NCBI RefSeq assembly: GCF_018100905.1
Contig: NZ_JAGJEG010000001.1
Span: forward strand, 186,001-250,000
From: Pseudoalteromonas sp. MMG010
GTDB taxonomy: Bacteria; Pseudomonadota; Gammaproteobacteria; Enterobacterales; Alteromonadaceae
Direction: 5' to 3'
DNA length: 64,000 bases
Positions 54,139 to 64,000 of this stretch are shown piece by piece (the first letter of the stretch is position 1; every line of letters begins with the position of its first letter). Below the pieces are notes generated by a model, which saw only the letters and a program-made list of their open reading frames with translations, had not been told where the DNA came from and did not search any database. Made by a program: the position numbers and the translations under genes.

Positions 54139-56040
54139 CTATTCAACAGTTTGAGTCACTTGTGGTAAGTTTAACTCAGCTTGTGCTTTAAGTGATTCAA
54201 TAAACACAGCATAGTTTTTATTTGCTTGTGCCATTGTAATACTTTGCTTCATTTGTGCATCAATATCATTGGATACCGGTGCATCATTAACTGCTTTTAA
54301 AACAACAATTGCTGAATCGCCATTATTTAAATCAACGACCTCAGTAATAGGTTTATTATCAGGGTGAGCCATTTTAAATACTTGCGTTACAATAGCAGGC
54401 GATACAGTGTAAGACTGACGTGCTAGTTTCGGCTCTTCTTTTACAGTTAAACTTTGCGCTGTAGCAAGCTCTGATAAAGTGCTTCCACCTTGTATTTCTT
54501 CGTACAAGCTACGGGCTTTTTGTTTTGCAATTTCAGAGGCTTTTTCGTTAGTTAACTGTGCTTTTATTTGTGCTGTTACAGCGTCTAATGACTTAGTTGC
54601 AGCAGGTTGATGTTCTTTAACACGCACCACAATAGCATGCTCATCACCTAGCTCTATAACGTCTGAATTCACTTTGTCTTCTAACAACTCAACAGAAAAT
54701 AAAGCAGATATTACCGCAGGGTTATTTAATGGCTCAGGTAATGCGGTGCGATCTGTAAGTTCAATACTTTGTACTTCAATACCTGCAGCTTCGGCTGCAT
54801 CATCTAAGCGATCTGAAATCTCAAACGCAAGCGCGCCCATTTCTGTTTGCTTTTCGTAATAAGCGTCTACTTTTTCAGTATTTTCTAGCTCTGCACGTAA
54901 ATCAGCTTTTACATCATCATATGCTTTAACTTGCTCAGGCTGTAAGTCAGTCAGTTGAATAATATGATAACCAAATTCAGAAGTTACCACGTCAGAGTAA
55001 TCACCTACTTTTGCTAAAGCAAACGCAGCGCTTTCAAACTCTGGATCCATCACATCACGTTCAATCCACTCAAGGTCACCACCAATCTCAGCACTAACAA
55101 CATCATCAGATGAAGTTTCAGCAAGCTGGGCAAAATCAGCACCAGTGTTTAATTGCGCTAATAACTCTTCAGCTTTGTTTTTAGCGGCATCATCATCTTC
55201 ACTGTTATCAATTAAGATATGAGATACACGACGTTTTTCAGGCTCAATATATTGCGCTTTATTTTGTTCATAGTAAGCTTTTACGTCATCTTCAGTAACC
55301 GTATCAACTTGGATATCACTGGCATTAAGTTCGATATACTCAACCGCTATTTGCTCGGCTGATAAAAACTGTGACGCATTAAGGTCATAGTAATCACTAA
55401 TTTCTTCATCCGTTACATTGATATCTTGTTTTAATGTTTCTTTATCGATAACTAGGTAGTCAATGCTACGAGTTTGCTGTTGCAAAGCAACCGCACTTTG
55501 TAACTCGTTATCAAGTGCAAAGTCAGTACCTGCAACAGCTGATATTAACTGGCTACGAGTCATATCTTCACGTAAAAATTCACGAAACTCATCTGGTTGA
55601 AAGTTCATTTGACGGATAACTTGTAGGTATCTATCGTTATTAAACTTTTCACCAATTTGAAAATAAGGGAGTTCTAAAATTGTTTTTTTAATACTTTCGT
55701 CACTGACACGCAAACCAAGCTCTTGTGCTAGTTGTGTTTGTAATTCTTGTTGTACTAAGCGGTCAATAACACCTTGGCGTATTTGTGCCATGTAATTTGG
55801 ATCAGCCGATATCTGTGCGAAGTATTCGCCAAATTGTTGTTCCAATCGATTACGTTCATTTTGGAACGCACGGCTATATTCGGTTTGGCTAATTTTTACA
55901 CCATTTACTTCAGCAACGGGTTGTTCTGGGGTTTGACCTAGGTAACTACCGATCCCTGCTAAAGCAAAAGATAAAATCACCGCGCCTAAAATGATTTTGG
56001 CTACAGGTCCTTGCGAACCTTCTCTGATTTTCTCAAGCAT
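54139..56040 (-). CDS. ppiD: Periplasmic folding chaperone PpiD (SurA-like, parvulin domain)
   Basis: PpiD is anchored in the inner membrane near the Sec translocon and assists newly exported proteins. The 633-residue protein has a membrane anchor (about residues 14-33, AKIILGAVILSFALAGIGSYL). An N-terminal SurA-like chaperone region follows, with EVNGVKISQTEYSRAFQNE. A parvulin domain lies at about 265-360 (RRVSHILIDNSEDDDAAKNK to SEFGYHIIQLTD). A helical C-terminal part completes it. It follows hupB, the same order (lon-hupB-ppiD) as in E. coli. Confidence 0.95.
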   Translation of the reverse strand: MLEKIREGSQGPVAKIILGAVILSFALAGIGSYLGQTPEQPVAEVNGVKISQTEYSRAFQNERNRLEQQFGEYFAQISADPNYMAQIRQGVIDRLVQQELQTQLAQELGLRVSDESIKKTILELPYFQIGEKFNNDRYLQVIRQMNFQPDEFREFLREDMTRSQLISAVAGTDFALDNELQSAVALQQQTRSIDYLVIDKETLKQDINVTDEEISDYYDLNASQFLSAEQIAVEYIELNASDIQVDTVTEDDVKAYYEQNKAQYIEPEKRRVSHILIDNSEDDDAAKNKAEELLAQLNTGADFAQLAETSSDDVVSAEIGGDLEWIERDVMDPEFESAAFALAKVGDYSDVVTSEFGYHIIQLTDLQPEQVKAYDDVKADLRAELENTEKVDAYYEKQTEMGALAFEISDRLDDAAEAAGIEVQSIELTDRTALPEPLNNPAVISALFSVELLEDKVNSDVIELGDEHAIVVRVKEHQPAATKSLDAVTAQIKAQLTNEKASEIAKQKARSLYEEIQGGSTLSELATAQSLTVKEEPKLARQSYTVSPAIVTQVFKMAHPDNKPITEVVDLNNGDSAIVVLKAVNDAPVSNDIDAQMKQSITMAQANKNYAVFIESLKAQAELNLPQVTQTVE

Positions 56041-56087
56041 TTATTTTGTCTCTATTCTGAACTAGGCCAGATTGCCTCGTCACATGT

Positions 56088-56119
56088 AAAAAAAGCGTAT
56101 CTTACCAGATACGCTTTTT
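56088..56119 (-). terminator. Intrinsic terminator between hupB and ppiD
   Basis: AAGCGTATCT-ggta-AGATACGCTT with a T7 run on the minus strand lies about 70 bases after the hupB stop. A/T flanks make it partly bidirectional. Confidence 0.85.
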
Positions 56120-56190
56120 CACTTGAAGTAATTAGCGGCAAAGTTAATCAATTCATTACAAATGAACTATATCAACTACTGACCTGATAA

Positions 56191-56463
56191 TTAGTTTACT
56201 GCGTCTTTCAGTGCTTTACCTGCTTTAAATGCAGGGATATTTGCCGCAGCAATTTGAATTGTTTCACCAGTTTGTGGGTTACGACCTGAACGTGCAGCAC
56301 GCTCACGAACTGAGAAAGTACCGAAACCTACAAGTGCAACTGAATCGCCGTCTTTAAGAGCGCCAGAAACAGACTCGATGAATGAATCTAGTGCACGACC
56401 TGCAGCCGCTTTAGAAATGTCAGCATCAGCTGCAATTTGATCGATTAGTTGAGATTTATTCAC
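56191..56463 (-). CDS. hupB: DNA-binding protein HU-beta
   Basis: HU-beta is a small histone-like protein that bends and compacts DNA. The GTG at 56463 gives [25 protein letters not shown], aligned with E. coli HupB (90 residues). An ATG six codons upstream is unlikely because it would include the GAGGA ribosome-binding site. The DNA-binding arm [21 protein letters not shown] and end [13 protein letters not shown] are conserved. It lies between lon and ppiD. Confidence 0.96.
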   Translation of the reverse strand: MNKSQLIDQIAADADISKAAAGRALDSFIESVSGALKDGDSVALVGFGTFSVRERAARSGRNPQTGETIQIAAANIPAFKAGKALKDAVN

Positions 56464-56668
56464 AATATCTTCCTCTTTCATTGTTATTAAATGTCGCTAC
56501 AACTTCAAAGTAATAACGACATTAAATTCTACAGTAAACGTTCACTGCTTTTAAGATTATATTTATTCTTAAACCTAGACTACATAAGGGCTAGGCTTGA
56601 AAACCAGTGCCTAACTTATCATATCAATTTGATTTGAAAAGCCCTTTAAAGCACTTTTTTTAAGTTTT

Positions 56669-59029
56669 TTAACTGTTTTTCTCATTTTCGATTGAAAAAC
56701 TATCAACCGGGTGTGCTAAAGCCAGCTTCAACACCTCATCAATCCAAGTAACGGGGTGAATATCAAGGCCTGCCAACACATTGTCAGGGATCTCTTTTAA
56801 ATCACGTTCGTTAATTTTTGGAATAATAACGGTTTTAATTCCACCACGATGAGCTGCCAGTAATTTCTCTTTTAAACCACCAATAGGCAGTACTTCACCA
56901 CGCAATGTAATTTCACCCGTCATAGCCACATCAGCTTTTACTGGGTTACCGGTTAAGCTAGATACTAAACTGGTTACCATAGCGATACCCGCACTAGGGC
57001 CATCTTTAGGTGTTGCGCCTTCGGGTACATGCACATGAATGTCGCGTTTTTCATAAAAATCACTATTGATACGTAATATATCAGTACGATTTCGCACGAC
57101 CGTCATTGCCGCTTGGATAGACTCTTGCATTACATCACCTAACGAGCCGGTGTAGCTAAGCTTGCCTTTACCTGGGACTGCGGCACATTCGATGGTTAAT
57201 AAATCACCACCCACTTCTGTCCATGCTAAGCCTGTAACTTGACCAATACGATCGCCATCTTCAGCTTTACCGTAATCAAAACGCTGTACACCTAAAAACA
57301 GTTCTAAATTATCTTGGTTAATGGTGACAACTTTTGTTTCTTTCTCTAACAAGATATTTTTAACAGCTTTACGACACAATTTAGACACTTCACGTTCTAA
57401 ATTACGAACGCCAGCTTCACGGGTGTAATAACGAATAATGCCAACAATCGCACTGTCTTCTATTACAACTTCATGTTCTTTTAAGCCATTGCGTTTAACT
57501 TGCTTTGGAATTAAGTGTTGCTTCGCAATATTAAGCTTTTCATCTTCGGTGTAACCCGATAAACGAATGACTTCCATTCTATCAAGTAACGGGCCTGGAA
57601 TATTAAAGCTATTTGAAGTCGCAACAAACATCACATCAGATAAGTCATAATCCACTTCAAGGTAATGATCGGCAAAGTGACTATTTTGCTCAGGGTCTAA
57701 TACTTCAAGTAATGCAGAAGCCGGATCGCCTCGCATATCAGATGACATCTTGTCAATTTCATCGAGTAAGAACAGTGGATTTTTAACACCCACTTTAGTC
57801 ATGTTTTGAACTAATTTACCAGGCATTGAACCTATATATGTTCTGCGATGACCACGAATTTCAGCCTCATCACGTACACCACCTAATGCCATGCGAACAT
57901 ATTTACGCCCTGTTGAGCGGGCAATCGACTGGCCTAATGAGGTTTTACCTACGCCAGGTGGTCCAACTAAACATAAAATAGGCCCTTTTAGCTTATTAGT
58001 ACGCTGTTGTACTGCTAGGTACTCAATAATGCGTTCTTTAACTTTATCTAATCCATGATGATCGCTATCGAGTATCTTTTGTGCACCCGCTAAGTCTTTT
58101 TTCACTTTTGAGCGTTTTTTCCAGGGTACGTTTATCAGAGTATCGATATAAGAACGTACCACCGTCGCTTCAGCAGACATTGGCGACATCATTTTTAGCT
58201 TATTAAGCTCAGTGTTTGCCTTTTCTTTCGCTTCGCTAGGCATCCCCGACTCTTCAATACGTTTATTTAACGCCTCAAATTCATCAGGTACGTCATCAAG
58301 CTCACCAAGCTCTTTTTGGATTGCCTTCATTTGCTCGTTGAGATAGTACTCACGCTGTGATTTTTCCATTTGCTTTTTCACACGGGTACGAATTTTTTTC
58401 TCAACTTGCAGTAAGTCTATTTCGCCTTCCATTAAGGCCATTAAATACTCTAAACGCTCAGTCACGTTTGCAATTTCAAGTACTTTTTGTTTTTCTGGCA
58501 CTTTTAATGGCATATGCGCTGCCATAGTATCAGCTAAGCGAGCGGCTTCATCAATCGCTGTTACAGAGCTAAGTACTTCTGCTGGGATTTTTTTATTAAG
58601 CTTTACATAGCCTTCAAATTGGCTAATCGCGCTGCGAATGAATATATCTTGTTCTTGCTCATCAATTAAATTTGATTCAATAAACTGAGCTTGTGCAACA
58701 AAAAAATCATCGTTATCAACAAATTCTTCTATGTTTGCACGCTGCATGCCTTCAACTAATACCTTAACGGTACCGTCTGGTAACTTTAATAATTGCAGTA
58801 CAGTTGCAATCGTACCGGTGCGATAAATATCGTCTTGTTCTGGTTCGTCTACGGCTGCATCTTTTTGTGCAACCAAGAAAATTTGTTTGTCTTTTTCCAT
58901 TGCCGCTTCAAGGCATTTTATAGATTTTTCGCGGCCAACAAAAAGCGGGATCACCATGTGTGGGTATACAACCACATCACGCAGTGCCAATACCGGGATT
59001 TCGACTCGATCTGTTCTCTCAAGCGTCAT
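56669..59029 (-). CDS. lon: ATP-dependent protease Lon
   Basis: Lon degrades misfolded and regulatory proteins in the cytoplasm. The ATG at 59029 ([24 protein letters not shown]) fits the family; a GTG six codons upstream is less likely. Order of parts: N-terminal substrate domain (about 1-300), AAA+ domain with [18 protein letters not shown] and [13 protein letters not shown], and a protease domain with the catalytic Ser in [11 protein letters not shown] and Lys in [14 protein letters not shown]. Length is 786 residues. A sigma-32 type promoter lies upstream. Confidence 0.97.
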   Translation of the reverse strand: MTLERTDRVEIPVLALRDVVVYPHMVIPLFVGREKSIKCLEAAMEKDKQIFLVAQKDAAVDEPEQDDIYRTGTIATVLQLLKLPDGTVKVLVEGMQRANIEEFVDNDDFFVAQAQFIESNLIDEQEQDIFIRSAISQFEGYVKLNKKIPAEVLSSVTAIDEAARLADTMAAHMPLKVPEKQKVLEIANVTERLEYLMALMEGEIDLLQVEKKIRTRVKKQMEKSQREYYLNEQMKAIQKELGELDDVPDEFEALNKRIEESGMPSEAKEKANTELNKLKMMSPMSAEATVVRSYIDTLINVPWKKRSKVKKDLAGAQKILDSDHHGLDKVKERIIEYLAVQQRTNKLKGPILCLVGPPGVGKTSLGQSIARSTGRKYVRMALGGVRDEAEIRGHRRTYIGSMPGKLVQNMTKVGVKNPLFLLDEIDKMSSDMRGDPASALLEVLDPEQNSHFADHYLEVDYDLSDVMFVATSNSFNIPGPLLDRMEVIRLSGYTEDEKLNIAKQHLIPKQVKRNGLKEHEVVIEDSAIVGIIRYYTREAGVRNLEREVSKLCRKAVKNILLEKETKVVTINQDNLELFLGVQRFDYGKAEDGDRIGQVTGLAWTEVGGDLLTIECAAVPGKGKLSYTGSLGDVMQESIQAAMTVVRNRTDILRINSDFYEKRDIHVHVPEGATPKDGPSAGIAMVTSLVSSLTGNPVKADVAMTGEITLRGEVLPIGGLKEKLLAAHRGGIKTVIIPKINERDLKEIPDNVLAGLDIHPVTWIDEVLKLALAHPVDSFSIENEKNS

Positions 59030-59070
59030 TTTATTTTCTCTTCGCACTTTATTTTAAACATTATCTAAGT

Positions 59071-59099
59071 ATATGGGGATAACCTAATTAAAGTTCAAC
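59071..59099 (-). promoter_or_regulatory. Heat-shock (sigma-32) promoter of lon
   Basis: The minus strand reads GTTGAAC, a 14-base spacer, then CCCCATAT, against the RpoH consensus CTTGAAA-N13-15-CCCCATNT. It lies about 42 bases before the lon start. Confidence 0.75.
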
Positions 59100-59129
59100 A
59101 TTTTTCCTGTTTTGCATTAAATAAATTAT

Positions 59130-59157
59130 AAAAAAAGGAGCCTAAGGCTCCTTTTTT
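59130..59157. terminator. Intrinsic terminator between clpX and lon
   Basis: AAAAAAGGAGCC-taa-GGCTCCTTTTTT lies 24 bases after the clpX stop. It has T-runs on both strands and serves clpX on the minus strand. Confidence 0.9.
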
Positions 59158-59180
59158 AATTAAACAGGTTAAAAATCAAA

Positions 59181-60464
59181 CTACTCAGAAGCAGCTTTAT
59201 CTTTATTACTATTATCGTAAATCAAAATTGGGTCTGATTCACCTTTGATTACGGTTTCGTCAATAACAACTTTGCTTACATCGTCCATTGACGGAAGTTC
59301 GTACATCGTATCAAGTAAAACACCTTCAACAATTGAACGTAAACCACGTGCACCGGTTTTACGCTCCATTGCTTTATGCGCTATTGCACTAAGGGCATCA
59401 TCACGGAACTCTAGCTCTACGTCTTCCATGTCAAACAACACAGAATACTGTTTCGTAATCGCGTTTTTAGGTTCACTTAATATTTGTACCAGTGCAGCTT
59501 CGTCTAACTCAGTTAACGTTGCAACAACAGGCAAACGACCAATAAACTCAGGGATCAGGCCATATTTTACTAAATCTTCTGGCTCAACATCTTTAAAGGT
59601 TTCACTTAACGAGCGACTTGCCGCCGACTCTTTAACGTTTACACCAAAACCAATACCTGTATTCTTATGACTACGTTGCTCTATTACTTTATCAAGGCCG
59701 GCAAATGCGCCACCACAAATAAATAATATTTTAGAGGTATCTACTTGTAAAAACTCTTGTTGCGGGTGTTTACGACCACCTTGAGGTGGAACCGATGCAA
59801 CAGTGCCTTCAATAAGTTTAAGTAATGCTTGCTGTACACCTTCACCCGATACATCACGAGTTATAGAAGGATTGTCTGATTTACGTGAAATTTTGTCTAT
59901 TTCATCAATGTATACAATACCGCGCTGGGCCTTCTCTACATCGTAATCACATTTTTGTAATAGCTTTTGAATAATGTTTTCAACATCTTCACCAACATAA
60001 CCCGCTTCGGTTAACGTTGTGGCATCAGCCATCGTAAATGGTACATCGAGTAAGCGCGCTAAAGTCTCTGCTAACAGAGTTTTACCACTACCCGTTGGAC
60101 CAATTAATAAGATATTACTTTTACCTAACTCAATTTCTTGCTTAGATGATTGATTACGTAAACGCTTATAGTGATTATATACCGCTACAGACAATACTTT
60201 TTTTGCATGCTCTTGCCCAATCACATAGTCATCTAGGTGATTACGGATTTCTTTTGGAACAGGTAGTTTATCAGACGCGTTATGCTTAGGCGCAATGTCT
60301 TTAATTTCTTCCCTGATAATATCGTTACACAACTCTACACATTCATCACAAACGTATACTGAAGGGCCTGCAATTAATTTACGCACTTCATGCTGGCTTT
60401 TGCCACAAAAAGAGCAGTATAACAATTTATTACTTTTGTCGGAGTCTGTAGGAGTGTCAGACAT
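59181..60464 (-). CDS. clpX: ATP-dependent Clp protease ATP-binding subunit ClpX
   Basis: ClpX unfolds substrates and feeds them to ClpP. The 427-residue protein has the N-terminal zinc-binding domain ([18 protein letters not shown] and [10 protein letters not shown], about residues 17-44). Its AAA+ domain has [18 protein letters not shown], the pore loop GYVGEDVE and Walker [15 protein letters not shown]. The ClpP-contacting IGF loop lies in [10 protein letters not shown]. It follows clpP by 132 bases and precedes lon, as in E. coli. Confidence 0.97.
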   Translation of the reverse strand: MSDTPTDSDKSNKLLYCSFCGKSQHEVRKLIAGPSVYVCDECVELCNDIIREEIKDIAPKHNASDKLPVPKEIRNHLDDYVIGQEHAKKVLSVAVYNHYKRLRNQSSKQEIELGKSNILLIGPTGSGKTLLAETLARLLDVPFTMADATTLTEAGYVGEDVENIIQKLLQKCDYDVEKAQRGIVYIDEIDKISRKSDNPSITRDVSGEGVQQALLKLIEGTVASVPPQGGRKHPQQEFLQVDTSKILFICGGAFAGLDKVIEQRSHKNTGIGFGVNVKESAASRSLSETFKDVEPEDLVKYGLIPEFIGRLPVVATLTELDEAALVQILSEPKNAITKQYSVLFDMEDVELEFRDDALSAIAHKAMERKTGARGLRSIVEGVLLDTMYELPSMDDVSKVVIDETVIKGESDPILIYDNSNKDKAASE

Positions 60465-60567
60465 TCAACTACCTCATTTTATTCGTTGCCTACCAGTAAA
60501 ACTGATAGTTAATTAAATACGCGTTCACTATATCAAAGTTACTTTTGTTCGAAAAGAACTTGATATA

Positions 60568-60589
60568 GGCCAGCCAATTATTGCTGGCC
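60568..60589. other. Stem-loop in the clpP-clpX intergenic region
   Basis: GGCCAGC and GCTGGCC form a perfect 7-bp stem with an 8-base loop 8 bases after the clpP stop. No T-run follows on the minus strand, so it may partly attenuate transcription or mark an mRNA processing site rather than terminate. Confidence 0.5.
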
Positions 60590-60596
60590 GACACAC

Positions 60597-61214
60597 TTAT
60601 TTAGAATCGCGATTAGTGAACACAGAATCAACTAAGCCGTAATCTACCGCTTCTTGTGCGCTCATAAAGTTATCACGATCAGTGTCATGCGAAATCACAT
60701 CTAATGGTTGACCGGTATGATCTGCCATTAATCGATTTAGCTTCGCTTTAATAGACAGGATTTCTTTAGCATGTATTTCAAAATCTGATGCTTGACCTTG
60801 GAAACCACCTAATGGTTGGTGAATCATTACACGAGAATTAGGTAAACAATAACGCTTACCTTTAGCACCACCTGAAAGTAAAAATGCACCCATACTTGCC
60901 GCCTGACCCACACAAATAGTGCTTACATCAGGTTTAATAAAGTTCATTGTATCGTATATAGCCATACCTGCAGTAACAGAACCGCCAGGTGAATTAATAT
61001 ATAAAAAGATATCTTTTTCAGGGTTTTCTGATTCTAAAAAAAGCATTTGCGCTAAAATTAGATTCGCCATGTTGTCTTCAACTTGACCTGTTAAAAAGAT
61101 AATACGCTCTTTTAATAATCGAGAATAAATATCATACGAGCGCTCACCTTTCGCTGTTTGCTCAACAACCATAGGGACTAATGCATTTAGGGGATCTGTA
61201 ATACCTGTGTTCAT
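60597..61214 (-). CDS. clpP: ATP-dependent Clp protease proteolytic subunit ClpP
   Basis: ClpP is the serine peptidase barrel of ClpXP and ClpAP. The ATG at 61214 ([20 protein letters not shown]) has AAGGAA about 8 bases upstream and is preferred over an ATG ten codons earlier. The catalytic Ser lies in [11 protein letters not shown], the His in [10 protein letters not shown] and the Asp in [11 protein letters not shown]. The mature N-terminus would begin at ALVPMV. Length is 205 residues. It sits between tig and clpX. Confidence 0.96.
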   Translation of the reverse strand: MNTGITDPLNALVPMVVEQTAKGERSYDIYSRLLKERIIFLTGQVEDNMANLILAQMLFLESENPEKDIFLYINSPGGSVTAGMAIYDTMNFIKPDVSTICVGQAASMGAFLLSGGAKGKRYCLPNSRVMIHQPLGGFQGQASDFEIHAKEILSIKAKLNRLMADHTGQPLDVISHDTDRDNFMSAQEAVDYGLVDSVFTNRDSK

Positions 61215-61293
61215 ACTTATTTCATTCCTTATGCGCGTGCCCATATTTATAAGGCAGCATAGTTCTTATTTTGCAAATACGTAGCCACAAATT

Positions 61294-61338
61294 AAAATGG
61301 CCCGGGTACACTGTAAAAACAGGTAACACGAGCCATTT
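61294..61338 (-). terminator. Likely terminator after tig
   Basis: On the minus strand an imperfect hairpin of about 20 bp (AAATGGCTCG... pairing with ...CGGGCCATTT, with a TTTT loop) is followed by a T-rich tail. It lies about 32 bases after the tig stop. Confidence 0.6.
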
Positions 61339-61370
61339 AATCGTTAGCGAGCGCTTAAGTCAATGACTTA

Positions 61371-62675
61371 TTATGCGCCTTGCTGTGGATTCATGATGTC
61401 ATCGAATGCTTTTTCAACGTCAGTCACTGCTGCTTTAGCTAAAATAGCTTCAACTGCTTGCTCTTCCATTGCAACATTACGCATTTGTTGCATAAGTTGT
61501 TCATTCGCTTTGTAGTATTCAACTACTTCTGTTGGATCTTCGTATGCAGATGCAACTGTTGCGATTAACTCTTCAACTTTTGCGTCATCAACTTTGATCT
61601 CATTCGCTTTAATTACTTCACCTAATAAAAGGCCAGTTTTAACGCGAGTTACAGCTTGTTCATGGAACAATTCAGCTGGAAGTTCTGGCATGTTTTTACC
61701 TTCACCACCAAAACGCTGAGCAGCTTGTTGACGTAATGCATCAACTTCTTGATCAACTAATGATTTAGGTACTTCAATTTCGTTACCAGCTAAAAGACCT
61801 TTAATTGCTTGGTCTTTAACGTTAGCTTTAACCGCTTGGTCAAGCTCACGTGTCATATTCTTTTTAACTTCTTCTTTAAGTGCGTCAACGCCACCTTCGG
61901 TAACACCGAATTTAGTTGCGAACTCTTCAGTTAACTCAGGTAATTCTTGCGCTTCAACTTTTTTCACAGTGATAGTGAATTGAGCCGCTTTACCTTTTAA
62001 GTTTTCAGCGTGGTAATCTTCAGGGAAAGTTACATCAGCAACCACTTCTTCGCCTGCTTTTTTACCTACGATGTTATCTTCAAAACCTGGGATCATACGA
62101 CCTTGGCCAAGTTCAAGAGGGAAGTCTTCAGCTTTACCGCCTTCAAATACTTCACCGTCGATAGTACCAACAAAATCAACTGTTACACGGTCGCTTTCGC
62201 CAGCAGCTGCTTCAACTTCAGCCCACTCAGCATGTTGCTTACGTAATGTCTCTAGCATATTTGCTAAGTCTTCATCAGTTACAGTAACAGCTGGTTTTTC
62301 AACAGTGATGCTGTCTAAACCTTGTACTTCAACTTCTGGGTAAACTTCAAATGTAGCAGAAAACTCTAAGTCTTTACCTGCTTCAAGTGATTTAGGAGCA
62401 AACGTTGGGTTACCCGCTGGGTTAATTTTCTCGCCAACAATTGCTTCGTAGTAACTACGTTGCATTACTTCACCAGCAACTTCTTGGCGAACTGCTGGGC
62501 CAAAACGCTTAGTGATAACAGATACTGGAACTTTACCAGGACGGAAACCATCAATACGCTGTGTTTTTGACAGTTGTTGTAAGCGTTTTTTTACTTCATT
62601 TTCAACGTTCTCTGCAGGAACGGTGATGGTCAGACGGCGCTCAAGGCCTTGAGTCGTCTCAACAGAAACTTGCAT
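61371..62675 (-). CDS. tig: Trigger factor (Tig)
   Basis: Trigger factor is the ribosome-bound chaperone and prolyl isomerase that meets nascent chains. The 434-residue protein has the ribosome-binding domain (about 1-115) with the docking signature [14 protein letters not shown]. The FKBP-like isomerase domain lies at about 160-240 ([32 protein letters not shown]). A long helical C-terminal domain follows. It is upstream of clpP, the conserved tig-clpP-clpX order. Confidence 0.97.
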   Translation of the reverse strand: MQVSVETTQGLERRLTITVPAENVENEVKKRLQQLSKTQRIDGFRPGKVPVSVITKRFGPAVRQEVAGEVMQRSYYEAIVGEKINPAGNPTFAPKSLEAGKDLEFSATFEVYPEVEVQGLDSITVEKPAVTVTDEDLANMLETLRKQHAEWAEVEAAAGESDRVTVDFVGTIDGEVFEGGKAEDFPLELGQGRMIPGFEDNIVGKKAGEEVVADVTFPEDYHAENLKGKAAQFTITVKKVEAQELPELTEEFATKFGVTEGGVDALKEEVKKNMTRELDQAVKANVKDQAIKGLLAGNEIEVPKSLVDQEVDALRQQAAQRFGGEGKNMPELPAELFHEQAVTRVKTGLLLGEVIKANEIKVDDAKVEELIATVASAYEDPTEVVEYYKANEQLMQQMRNVAMEEQAVEAILAKAAVTDVEKAFDDIMNPQQGA

Positions 62676-62847
62676 GATTTACCTCAATCTTCAATTTTGG
62701 CGACTTAGCGCCTTCCTTACAAACAAGGTTATCGTCATGTGTATTGATAATTTACAGCGAGATATCGCTAATTAAGTTCACCGCTACCACCATGAGATAC
62801 CATTGCTGCTCTGCCCTTAGGGCACTATGTTAAACAATAGACGCGGC

Positions 62848-62876
62848 ATTATAACCTAATAATTATGATAGTCGAG
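62848..62876 (-). promoter_or_regulatory. Probable sigma-70 promoter of tig
   Basis: On the minus strand CTCGAC, a 17-base spacer and TATAAT lie about 170 bases before tig. The -10 box is perfect and the -35 box weak. Confidence 0.5.
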
Positions 62877-63169
62877 TCTAGGGGGCAATTATTTAACCTA
62901 TAAGCGATATATGATGACAAATCGCATAAAAACCAAACGATATTGAGTTTATTTAGCATTTACCAATAAAAATACTTAACAGTATTTCTCAAGATGGATT
63001 TATCGTAATGCGTAAAAAGAGGTGTGTTATACCCATCGGGCTTAAACTTTAGATAAAATAAATATATTACAGATAAGGCTTAAAAATAAAAAACGTTAGT
63101 GAGTTAAAAAAGAAGTTAAGCACTAGATATAATCGATAAAAAAGGAATTGCTGAAAAGCAGTAGAAAAG
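62877..63169. other. Intergenic region between tig promoter and tRNA operon
   Basis: No coding region or known RNA is seen. A small hairpin (TGCTTTTCAGCA on the minus strand, about 63148-63160) with a following T-rich patch might end the tRNA transcript. Otherwise the stretch is AT-rich and featureless. Confidence 0.4.
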
Positions 63170-63246
63170 TGGTCGGCGATGCAGGATTTGAACCTGCGAC
63201 CCCTTGGACCCAAACCAAGTGCGCTACCAAACTGCGCTAATCGCCG
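63170..63246 (-). tRNA. tRNA-Pro (anticodon TGG), copy 1
   Basis: A 77-base cloverleaf read on the minus strand starts CGGCGATTAGCGCAG and ends with encoded CCA. The anticodon loop holds TGG (TTTGGGT), and the T arm has GGTTCAAATCC. It is identical to the copies at 63283 and 63657. Confidence 0.95.
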
Positions 63247-63282
63247 ATATTACATGTTATAACTGAAAACTATATTAAGAAG

Positions 63283-63359
63283 TGGTCGGCGATGCAGGAT
63301 TTGAACCTGCGACCCCTTGGACCCAAACCAAGTGCGCTACCAAACTGCGCTAATCGCCG
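63283..63359 (-). tRNA. tRNA-Pro (anticodon TGG), copy 2
   Basis: This is identical in sequence to the copy at 63170-63246, with encoded CCA, 36 bases away in the same direction. The two are a recent tandem duplication or are kept identical by conversion. Confidence 0.95.
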
Positions 63360-63373
63360 ATATTCTAGTAAAT

Positions 63374-63450
63374 TGGGGTGACTGATGGGGCTCGAACCCA
63401 CGACAACCGGAATCACAATCCGGGGCTCTACCAACTGAGCTACAATCACC
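63374..63450 (-). tRNA. tRNA-His (anticodon GTG)
   Basis: The minus-strand cloverleaf starts with the extra G-1 then GTGATTGTAGCTCAG. Its anticodon is GTG in GATTGTGATTC. The acceptor CAGTCAC is followed by C73 and encoded CCA. The G-1/C73 pair is the tRNA-His identity mark. Confidence 0.95.
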
Positions 63451-63472
63451 ACGGTATTTACATGTTTTCAAA

Positions 63473-63549
<77 letters not shown>

Positions 63550-63656
63550 ATCGAAAACTTCATAGTTTACCTGTAAGCTAATTAACAACTTAATCTATAA
63601 GCATGTTTATAACAACACTAGGTTTACCTAACTATGTTTTAACACTTATAAAAAAG

Positions 63657-63733
63657 TGGTCGGCGATGCAGGATTTGAACCTGCGACCCCTTGGACCCAA
63701 ACCAAGTGCGCTACCAAACTGCGCTAATCGCCG
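63657..63733 (-). tRNA. tRNA-Pro (anticodon TGG), copy 3, first gene of the operon
   Basis: It is identical to the other two tRNA-Pro copies and lies closest to the promoter at 63778-63806. The intervening 107 bases to tRNA-Arg hold nothing recognisable. Confidence 0.95.
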
Positions 63734-63777
63734 ATGCTTACAATTGTTAACGAGTGACCTCGTTGACAACGGGGTGC

Positions 63778-63806
63778 ATAATAGTGATTTGACTGGGTTA
63801 GGTCAA
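63778..63806 (-). promoter_or_regulatory. Sigma-70 promoter of the tRNA operon with GC-rich discriminator
   Basis: On the minus strand TTGACC, a 17-base spacer and TATTAT form a near-consensus promoter about 45 bases before the first tRNA. GCACCCC follows the -10 box, the GC-rich discriminator typical of stringently controlled stable-RNA promoters. Beyond it, to position 64000, I see no gene. Confidence 0.78.
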
Positions 63807-64000
63807 ACATTTTTTTTATAAAAACAATCAACTGCTCATTTTTAGGTCATTATGGTTAAATAATGCTAATAATTCGCGTTGAAATGTATCGAAATAATAT
63901 AATTTCTAGCTCAAGGCACTCAATACAAAGTGTAAAGTGCGATGCATGTATGCTTTATTTAACTAAAAATACTGGCTGTTTTATTTTATTAATCCCTTTA

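Noticed and set aside
59245..59670. 141-codon antisense ORF in clpX
   Set aside because: Shadow of the conserved ClpX frame with no start signals.

Overview
The window reads as a chromosomal segment of a low-GC marine gammaproteobacterium of the Alteromonadales, most likely Pseudoalteromonas. Grounds for this are the AT-rich codon use, the Vibrio/Shewanella-type polar flagellar gene order (flgN-flgM-flgA / cheV-cheR-flgB...J), the FlgP/FlgT basal-body proteins, a MoxR-DUF58-BatABD operon, an ECF sigma/DUF3379 pair and a classic tig-clpP-clpX-lon-hupB-ppiD block. No phage, insertion sequence, CRISPR array or foreign island is visible. Nearly everything is core or lineage-core.

Layout. (1) 1-10.9 kb, flagellum and chemotaxis: flgJ (cut by the window edge), flgI, H, G, F, E, D, C, B, then cheR and cheV on the minus strand, and flgA, flgM, flgN on the plus strand. 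Sigma-54 type promoters lie before flgB, flgF and flgJ, and a near-perfect sigma-28 promoter before flgM. (2) 10.9-22.4 kb: hrpB, ettA, a methionine operon (metA plus a two-gene split metH behind tandem MetJ boxes) and katG. (3) 22.4-24.3 kb: divergent flgP and flgT, each with a sigma-54 promoter, without flgO. (4) 24.3-27.6 kb: an oxidative-stress module with oxyR divergent from a peroxiredoxin-glutaredoxin fusion and a pyridine-nucleotide disulfide oxidoreductase bearing an extra C-terminal CxxC. A four-part OxyR operator sits in the divergent gap. (5) 27.7-41.3 kb, mixed housekeeping: a DHH phosphoesterase, aroC, prmB, smrB, an AEC transporter, an SDR/RidA pair, sixA, an M16 protease, a PAS-GGDEF-EAL protein, efpL, a small secreted protein and a YjbR-like protein. 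(6) 41.3-45 kb: fadI-fadJ with a FadR-type palindrome. (7) 45.3-53.5 kb: the MoxR/Bat operon followed closely by an ECF sigma factor and its DUF3379 partner. (8) 53.6-54.1 kb: about 500 bp with no recognisable gene. (9) 54.1-62.7 kb: protein quality control (ppiD, hupB, lon, clpX, clpP, tig), with a sigma-32 type promoter before lon. (10) 63.2-63.8 kb: a minus-strand tRNA operon Pro-Arg-His-Pro-Pro with a strong sigma-70 promoter.

Several start codons were moved downstream of the longest possible ORF because of ribosome-binding sites and family N-termini: flgB, flgM, metA, efpL, fadJ, hupB, lon, clpP, hrpB and the SDR gene. The observations most worth following are the OxyR/Prx-Grx/CxxC-flavoprotein module, the in-frame split of methionine synthase in an operon with metA, the Ala at the acyl-donor-specificity position of MetA, the double AAACGTTT palindrome before katG, a nine-G tract inside fadJ, and the unexplained 500-bp region before ppiD.
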